From: Verrucomicrobiota bacterium
Lineage (GTDB): Bacteria; Verrucomicrobiota; Verrucomicrobiia; Limisphaerales; UBA9464
Length of the DNA: 11,596 nucleotides
NCBI GenBank assembly: GCA_026397675.1
Contig: JAPLUH010000251.1
Location: forward strand, 1-11,596
Direction of reading: 5' to 3'
Shown: in pieces, positions 6,973-11,596 of the stretch
Numbering within the stretch: position 1 is the stretch's first letter
Layout of the letters: each line of letters begins with the position of its first letter
Notes under the pieces: model-generated
The model's database searches: none
The model's input: only the letters and a program-made list of their open reading frames with translations
What the model was told of the DNA's origin: nothing
Made by a program: the position numbers and the translations under genes

Positions 6973-8130
6973 TCAACGACTCCAGCTAGGCTGGGAGCTG
7001 CTACCTGCTACTTGAGCGGTATCTTTGACGTGGCCCGTCGGCCAGTCAAGCAGCGACAGTTTGCGCGGACCAAACTTGCTGGTCCGACGCACAAAAACCA
7101 AGGTCCTAGAATTGGGTGCCCAAGAAGGATCCTCGCCTTCGGTAATCACCTTGGCGTCGCCACCGGCGGCCGGAACGATGCAAATATCGAAGTAATCGCC
7201 CCGGGAACGCGTGAATGCGATCCACTTACCGTCTGGGGACCAGTCCGGTTCGGTGGTATTGCGAACTCCGGCGGTGGTGAGACGGCGCATGGCTCCGCCC
7301 GAGGCCGAAACAATATACAATTGGGGGAAACCACTTTCTCGGGATACCACGCACAAGTTAGATCCATCTGGAGACCAGCATGGAGAGGATTCATCGGCGG
7401 CCGTGGTGGTCAATCGACGGGGATTCCCGCCCTCGGCATCGCTCACCCACAAATCAGGACTCCCCGCCTTGCTGAGGATCATCGCCAATTTAGAACCATC
7501 CGGTGACGGGGCGGGACTAATATTCGAGCCAGAGAACCGAACGAGAGCCTTGCGCCCACCAGTGGTCAGATCTTGCGAGTAAATGTCGGCATTGCCGGCA
7601 CGGTAACTGGTGTAGACCAGAGACTTCCGACCGGGGCGCCACGCCGGAGCCGCGACGATATTACCATCGGCGGTCAATTGAACCGGATTGGCTCCATCAA
7701 AGTCGCTCGCATAAACCTCGCTGATCCGTTCTTTCTGAACCTTGAAGACCATCTTGGTGCGAGAAATCCCCTTCCGACCGGTGATCGCTTGAACAACGTC
7801 GTCGGCCAGTGCATGCGCTTGAGCCCGCGGAGAACCCCCAGGATACGAACGATTGAACAGCGTGGCATTGTTGTTCACGTCGGCCAGCACTCCCTCCAGC
7901 GCCGCACCCGATTTCCCATTCACCGAGTACTGCGCCTGAGCCAGGGCCACGAGGTCGAATCCGGCGACGTACAAGTCGAATTCCAGGACCGTCTTGGCGT
8001 CCCCGGCGAAACCTGCGACGTGGATGGGCACGGCACGGCTAGTGACGTCACTAACGACCACTTCGGCCGCGGAGGCGCTCAGGGAAATCCCCAGAGTGAG
8101 GAGGAGGGCGATGAATGAATGACGGAACAT
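6973..8130 (-). CDS. tolB: Tol-Pal system beta-propeller protein TolB
   Basis: TolB is a periplasmic protein that binds Pal and is released from it by TolA. The 385-residue precursor begins with a Sec signal peptide (MFRHSFIALLLTLGISLSASA, cleavage near residue 22). An N-terminal alpha/beta domain follows to about residue 130 (VVVSDVTSRAVPIHVAGF at its start). The C-terminal beta-propeller is built of repeated blades marked by PxWSPDG-type signatures: PAWRPGRK, PAPSPDGSK, SPCWSPDGSN, EPDWSPDGKW and DPSWAPNSR. The chain ends QPSWSR. The E. coli precursor is about 430 residues, so this one is somewhat short. The order tolA-tolB-pal is the classical one. The gene lies 42 bp after the tolA-like gene and 58 bp before pal. 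The identification is firm. Confidence 0.95.
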   Translation of the reverse strand: MFRHSFIALLLTLGISLSASAAEVVVSDVTSRAVPIHVAGFAGDAKTVLEFDLYVAGFDLVALAQAQYSVNGKSGAALEGVLADVNNNATLFNRSYPGGSPRAQAHALADDVVQAITGRKGISRTKMVFKVQKERISEVYASDFDGANPVQLTADGNIVAAPAWRPGRKSLVYTSYRAGNADIYSQDLTTGGRKALVRFSGSNISPAPSPDGSKLAMILSKAGSPDLWVSDAEGGNPRRLTTTAADESSPCWSPDGSNLCVVSRESGFPQLYIVSASGGAMRRLTTAGVRNTTEPDWSPDGKWIAFTRSRGDYFDICIVPAAGGDAKVITEGEDPSWAPNSRTLVFVRRTSKFGPRKLSLLDWPTGHVKDTAQVAGSSSQPSWSR

Positions 8131-8172
8131 ATCGGAAATTAAACCAATGGGTTTGGGTCGGAGGTCAATTGT

Positions 8173-9153
8173 CTAAGCAGGAGAAGCAGCGGAAAGATCA
8201 AAGCGTATGGTGATTCGGCGCTCCAAATCGGTCGTGCCATCCGGCAGCGGGCGAAGGTCGCGGTTGGCATCGAGCACTTCGCGAACGGAATCGTCCAAGG
8301 CACGGATTCCAGAGGGTTTCACCAACTTGAAGGCCGAGACTCGACCGTTGCGTTGAACGGTGATTTCCACCTCCACCTCGCCGTGCTCCACGGTGAGGGT
8401 CGTGGGCTTCTTCCAGCGCAGCTTGTAGAAGGCCATCAAGTAGGATCCGTAAGGCGCATAAGCAGCCCCTCCCGGCCCGGGCATCTCGAACGAGGTCGAC
8501 CCCGACAAATTCTTCCCCAGATTCGAAGCGACCCCCCGAACGGCATCGGCGCGGGCCTGCTGGGCCTTACTCCAGGCTTCTCGGGCCGCCGTCACGCGCG
8601 CCTGATGCTCCCGAGCTTCACGCGCATCCTGAGCAGCGGCGACAGCGGCGGCGTTATTGCGCTCAACCTCGGCCTCCTTCTTCGAGCGCTTTTTGGGAGC
8701 CTCGGCCAGCTGGAAATCCGTCTTGGAGGACTTCAGTTTCTTGGTGGACAGGTTGGGATCCACATCCTGGGCATTGGGAGCACTGCGCTGAATCTCGGTG
8801 GCCAGGCTCTTCTTGGGCGGCTCCATCTTGGTGGGCTCCGCCGCCTTGGCAGGCTCCGGAGGCAGAGTCTGAGGCTGCGTCTTCGGAGGTTCGGGCTGGG
8901 GCGGTTCCGGCGGGGGTGGGGTCGTCGGCGCAGACGGTTGCGGACTGGACTTGGGGGGTTGCGCGTCCGGATTGCCACCTCCGATGGTGTTGCCATCGGT
9001 GAGGCGGAGGTTGTCGGGAATAATCTCCAAGATGGGACTCGGAACGTCTTGGGCTGTGTGCGACGACAAGGCCGGGGCGAACAACAACCCCCCCACGGCC
9101 GCGGCATGAATGCCCACGGAGGTCAGCAAGTATCGTGTGTTCGAAGGGATCAT
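8173..9153 (-). CDS. tolA: TolA/TonB-family energy-transducing protein, TolA position
   Basis: This protein should link the inner-membrane TolQR motor to TolB and Pal across the periplasm. The 326 residues show an uncleaved N-terminal membrane segment (residues 8-30), a Pro-rich stretch (about 65-113, with PPPPEPPQPEPPK) and a Lys/Arg/Glu/Ala-rich helical stretch (about 150-215). The C-terminal domain (about 230-322) resembles TonB: YLMAFYKLRWKKP, VEVEITVQRNGRVSAFKLVKPSG, LDDSVREVLD. The Pro-rich part and C-domain are TonB-like, and the alanine-rich helix is TolA-like. Context between tolR and tolB argues for TolA function; periplasmic TonB activity cannot be excluded. The ATG at 9153 overlaps the tolR stop by 4 bp (ATGA), which supports translational coupling. 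Family membership is firm; the symbol rests on gene order. Confidence 0.85.
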   Translation of the reverse strand: MIPSNTRYLLTSVGIHAAAVGGLLFAPALSSHTAQDVPSPILEIIPDNLRLTDGNTIGGGNPDAQPPKSSPQPSAPTTPPPPEPPQPEPPKTQPQTLPPEPAKAAEPTKMEPPKKSLATEIQRSAPNAQDVDPNLSTKKLKSSKTDFQLAEAPKKRSKKEAEVERNNAAAVAAAQDAREAREHQARVTAAREAWSKAQQARADAVRGVASNLGKNLSGSTSFEMPGPGGAAYAPYGSYLMAFYKLRWKKPTTLTVEHGEVEVEITVQRNGRVSAFKLVKPSGIRALDDSVREVLDANRDLRPLPDGTTDLERRITIRFDLSAASPA

Positions 9154-9578
9154 CGCCGCTTGGGGAGCTGAGTTCCGATTCGGTAGCGAGTCAGTCCATT
9201 GCGACCAGCAATGTCGAGCAGACTCACCAGCACCTGCGACGGCGCTGAGCCCTCAACTCGGAGCACGAGCACTAAATTCGGATTTTGGCGGTAGGCCTTC
9301 ACCAACTCCGTTTCCAATTCCCGCTCACTGAGCACCCGGGTTCCGGTCCGTGCAAACGTATACCGCCCCTCGGCCAGACCGTTCACGTTCGCCTCGTTGT
9401 TGGTGTCGGGACGGGTGCGAGCATCGCCCCCCACCGGCAGCTTCATGCTAATGCCCGGCTCCAAAGCCGGCGTGGTGATGATGAAAATAATCAGCAGCAC
9501 GAACGCCAAATCCAGCAAGGGGGTGACGTTGATCTCGTTGAGCGTCACCAGCGAATTGCGTTGGGAAAAACGGCGCAT
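9150..9578 (-). CDS. tolR: ExbD/TolR-family biopolymer transport protein
   Basis: TolR partners TolQ in the proton channel that drives TolA. The preferred start, ATG at 9578, gives 142 residues, the normal family size. The protein has a short cytosolic N-terminus (MRRFSQRNSLVTLNEINVTPLLD) and one membrane helix (about 21-37). Asp23 sits at the position of the essential channel Asp of E. coli TolR. The chain then continues with a periplasmic domain to the end (EGRYTFARTGTRVLSERELE, VLRVEGSAPSQVLVSLLDIAGRNGL). The frame is open a further 30 codons upstream, but that part is not family-like and overlaps the preceding gene. With the chosen start the gap to the upstream stop is 2 bp. The stop overlaps the tolA-like start by 4 bp. 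Confidence 0.94.
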   Translation of the reverse strand: MRRFSQRNSLVTLNEINVTPLLDLAFVLLIIFIITTPALEPGISMKLPVGGDARTRPDTNNEANVNGLAEGRYTFARTGTRVLSERELETELVKAYRQNPNLVLVLRVEGSAPSQVLVSLLDIAGRNGLTRYRIGTQLPKRR

Positions 9579-9580
9579 GA

Positions 9581-10450
9581 TTATTCGAAAATCCGGAAGC
9601 CTGAGAATTGGACCAGAATAAAACCGGCCAAGGAAAGAAGGAGAACCGCAGCCATGACATAAACCCACTTCATCGAAACGTTTTTTGCACCCAGCGGATC
9701 CAATCTCTCATTAATAGAGCGGTGGAGCCTTCGGTTGCATTTCAGACATCGAGGCTCAGAACGCGCATTGGTCGTTTCGCAGTCGCGACAGACGACGAAG
9801 AGGTGCCCTCGGCACTGTTCACACCGCTGCAAACCTGCCGGATTGAGATGGGTGCATTTGGCACAAACCACCGGCTCAGTGGAAACAGGAGAATGGCCCG
9901 AGGACCTCGCCGATGAGCCCGCGGACTTCTCCTCAGTGCGAGGTAGTTCACGATGAGGCGTCTCATGCTGAGTTTTGCGATGCAACCGACCGCGACAAGA
10001 GGCGCAGTGCATCAGCACCCGGGCATTTCGCTTCTGACACTTCGGGCAGTCGAGAAAGAGCCCTTCGCTGCAGCGCTCGCAACGCTCGCGATCGATCGGG
10101 TTCAGATGCTCACACTTGCAGCACAAAGTTCCCTTCCCCATCGGGCCCGAGGGATCTCCGTCCCAACGCGATGTCACTGAAACTGCTTCCGGCTCGGAAC
10201 CTAGCAACCCGGAAAACAACCCTCTCTGAAGGGAATGACCGCATTGACGGCATTGCGAGAGAACTCGTTCATTGGTCGCCGAGCACTTCGAACACCCGAC
10301 AAAGAGGGGTCTCGAGCAATACTTGCATGACTCCCGATCGGCGGGATTCAGACGATTACAGTCCGGGCACAAGACTCCCCGTCCCGACTGCGGAATCTCC
10401 GAGGTCGGGTGGATCGAGTTGAAGGAGGACTGAGGAACCGGGTCACTCAT
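9581..10450 (-). CDS. Triple double-zinc-ribbon, C-terminally anchored membrane protein in the tol operon
   Basis: I know of no described Tol component of this kind. The 289-residue protein has no signal peptide. It carries three modules, at residues 28-70, 110-152 and 196-238. Each has the exact spacing C-x2-C-x10-C-x2-C-x7-C-x2-C-x10-C-x2-C, eight cysteines able to bind two zinc ions as a double zinc ribbon. LNP follows the first CxxC, and LF precedes the third, in all modules. Linkers of about 40 residues are Ser/Arg/His/Pro-rich. One hydrophobic helix (about 262-282, WVYVMAAVLLLSLAGFILVQF) ends seven residues before the C-terminus, as in tail-anchored proteins, so the ribbons should face the cytosol. 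The ATG at 10450 overlaps the tolQ stop by 8 bp. The frame extends 16 codons further upstream inside tolQ, which is less likely as the start. Protein or nucleic-acid binding are both possible. Confidence 0.9.
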   Translation of the reverse strand: MSDPVPQSSFNSIHPTSEIPQSGRGVLCPDCNRLNPADRESCKYCSRPLFVGCSKCSATNERVLSQCRQCGHSLQRGLFSGLLGSEPEAVSVTSRWDGDPSGPMGKGTLCCKCEHLNPIDRERCERCSEGLFLDCPKCQKRNARVLMHCASCRGRLHRKTQHETPHRELPRTEEKSAGSSARSSGHSPVSTEPVVCAKCTHLNPAGLQRCEQCRGHLFVVCRDCETTNARSEPRCLKCNRRLHRSINERLDPLGAKNVSMKWVYVMAAVLLLSLAGFILVQFSGFRIFE

Positions 10451-11165
10451 CGTCGGGCAAGAACTCGGTCTCCATCTTTGAAGCCAGAGTCTGGGCAAAA
10501 TTATCCAACTCCACTGTTAACACTCGCAGTGTGTGAACCAAATAATTGTATCCGAACATCGAAGGGATGGCCACGAGGAGACCCGCGACAGTGGTCACCA
10601 ATGCGGCCGATACGCCGGGCGCCATTGCCGTCAGATCGGCGCGACCCGCCTTCGCGATGCCTCCGAAGGTGTCCATAACGCCCCAAACTGTGCCCAACAA
10701 CCCCATGAATGGGCCACCGCTGACAGCAATGGCCAAAAGGATCAGACCTGATTCTAGGCGCAGCGACTCACGGGCCACCGCCCCCTCCACCTGCCGTTTG
10801 ACATGCTCGATGCTCTTGATCGACAGGCGAGTCCGCCGCGAGCCATCGGTCAGACGCAGCCGGGCTTCGAGATCGGTGCATCCATCGGTATACACCGAAA
10901 ACATGGGGCACCCCTCGACGGGCAGACGACGGTCGAAAATACCGAGTACGCCCTCCTGCTGGCGGAATTCGGTCTCGAAAAAACCATTGTATTTGGCAGC
11001 CCGCCGCATTTGGAAAAACTTCTGAATCATCATCGACCACGCCCCGATCGAGAGAATGCCCAGAATGAAAATGATCACCTTGGCCTCGGGCGTGGCTTTG
11101 TTCCAGATGAAGCCGAGGTCGGTGCCGCCCTGAGCGGCGGCGAGAATCCCGAGTGAAATGGTCAT
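10443..11165 (-). CDS. tolQ: TolQ/ExbB-family proton channel protein
   Basis: TolQ forms the multimeric inner-membrane stator that uses the proton gradient to energise TolA. The 240-residue protein has three hydrophobic segments (about 29-51, 138-163 and 185-207). A long charged cytosolic loop lies between the first two. The signature GGPFMGLLGTVWGVMDTF (150-167) and the third-helix stretch GVSAALVTTVAGLLVAIPSMFGYN (184-207) are typical of the ExbB/TolQ/MotA channel family. The ATG at 11165 is chosen because it starts the normal N-terminus (MTISLGIL). A TTG at 11231 would add 22 residues that are not family-like. No Shine-Dalgarno sequence is visible. It is the first gene of the operon, and its stop lies within the start of the zinc-ribbon gene. 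Confidence 0.95.
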   Translation of the reverse strand: MTISLGILAAAQGGTDLGFIWNKATPEAKVIIFILGILSIGAWSMMIQKFFQMRRAAKYNGFFETEFRQQEGVLGIFDRRLPVEGCPMFSVYTDGCTDLEARLRLTDGSRRTRLSIKSIEHVKRQVEGAVARESLRLESGLILLAIAVSGGPFMGLLGTVWGVMDTFGGIAKAGRADLTAMAPGVSAALVTTVAGLLVAIPSMFGYNYLVHTLRVLTVELDNFAQTLASKMETEFLPDDE

Positions 11166-11560
11166 GAGTTCGGTTCGGTCGATCGTTTTACGTCGAGCCG
11201 CCAGAAATGACGAACTGGAGCGCAAAACCAACGCAACTAGTTTTCACTTTTTTTCTCCACGCCGCAATCCTGCCGCGCGGAAAACCCGCCTTGAGCGACC
11301 GCTTTCTTGGGGCAGGGCGACCGCATTGGAGGCCCGGGGCGGCTCATTCCTCCAAAAGGAATTAGGAAACCCAACAGGGCCAAGGAGAGGTTCCCACTGC
11401 TCAACGGCTGTCCCCGGGACGAATTACTCGGCAAAACAAACCGTTCACTGCCTTTCCTCGGCTTAAAGCACCGATGTTTTCTCCCTCGATTCAGACCGGC
11501 CATTGCCGGGAATGCCATTCACCGCTTTAGTGGTCCCGGACCTAGGACGGTTTGAGACCC
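11166..11560. other. Non-coding region upstream of the tol operon
   Basis: These 395 bp should contain the tolQ promoter and perhaps the start region of a divergent gene. Open frames exist on both strands, but their products are basic, Pro/Gly-rich and without motifs. One minus-strand frame (11518-11237) contains a short hydrophobic run, NLSLALLGFLIPFGG, and could be a decayed membrane-protein gene. Short dyads are frequent: ATTCCT/AGGAAT (11346-11362), CCGGC/GCCGG near 11495, and GGTCC-C-GGACC (11532-11542). I could not place a convincing promoter. No known RNA gene was recognised. Confidence 0.5.
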
Positions 11561-11596
11561 ATGAAATTGACACCTGCACTCCTCCGCTGGCGAAGC
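11561..11596 (+). CDS. Possible start of a divergent gene (12 codons visible)
   Basis: An ATG at 11561 opens a frame that stays open to the window edge (MKLTPALLRWRS). AGGA lies about 13 bases upstream, further than ideal for a ribosome binding site. Position and direction would make it divergent from the tol operon. Twelve residues are too few to identify a family or to be sure that it is coding. Confidence 0.25.
   Translation, partial: MKLTPALLRWRS

Noticed and set aside
8141..8154. AAACC-AATG-GGTTT dyad between the tolA-like gene and tolB
   Set aside because: A short, AT-leaning stem without a U tract is expected by chance and too weak to call a terminator or processing site.
8353..9171. 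272-codon plus-strand frame opposite the tolA-like gene, Leu/Gly/Arg repetitive
   Set aside because: Its repetitive look is the antisense image of the Pro- and Ala-rich TolA linker codons.
11307..11555. 82-codon plus-strand frame before the window's right end
   Set aside because: The product is basic and Pro/Gly-rich with no motif, and the frame overlaps equally poor frames on both strands.

Overview
The window reads as ordinary chromosomal DNA of a moderately GC-rich Gram-negative bacterium. The Tol-Pal envelope genes prove a two-membrane cell. A Verrucomicrobiota-like (PVC superphylum) origin is my best guess, from the overall character of the proteins, the extra Tol-operon gene and the weak Shine-Dalgarno signals. 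That taxonomic call is inference only.

Layout from left to right. (1) On the minus strand, positions 1-1145 hold the 5' part of argG (argininosuccinate synthase, cut by the window edge) and, upstream of it, a small one-pass membrane protein gene. (2) An AT-rich intergenic region of about 300 bp (1146-1453) has candidate divergent promoters and a compact palindrome cluster between them. (3) On the plus strand come an unrecognised 109-residue protein, serS (seryl-tRNA synthetase) and a homodimeric-type pyruvate dehydrogenase E1 (aceE) that starts at TTG. (4) After aceE lie a 14-bp tandem duplication and a perfect 18-bp hairpin terminator that serves both converging transcription units. (5) On the minus strand, 11165 down to 6267, is a complete Tol-Pal operon: tolQ, a novel-looking zinc-ribbon membrane protein, tolR, a tolA/tonB-like gene, tolB and pal. 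(6) Positions 11166-11560 are apparently non-coding, and a possible plus-strand gene starts at 11561.

The main point of interest is the extra gene between tolQ and tolR. It encodes a 289-residue protein with three double-zinc-ribbon modules of exactly identical cysteine spacing (24 cysteines in twelve CxxC pairs) and a C-terminal membrane anchor. Its start overlaps the tolQ stop and its stop lies 2 bp before the tolR start. The tolR stop overlaps the tolA start. The four genes are therefore packed for coupled translation, which suggests that a cytosol-facing zinc-ribbon protein works with, or is dosed with, the TolQ-TolR proton-driven motor. TolQ, TolR and TolA would form the inner-membrane motor that drives periplasmic TolB and the outer-membrane lipoprotein Pal during envelope constriction at division.

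The remaining genes are housekeeping: arginine synthesis, tRNA charging, and pyruvate to acetyl-CoA. No tRNA, rRNA, CRISPR array, insertion sequence or phage gene was seen.
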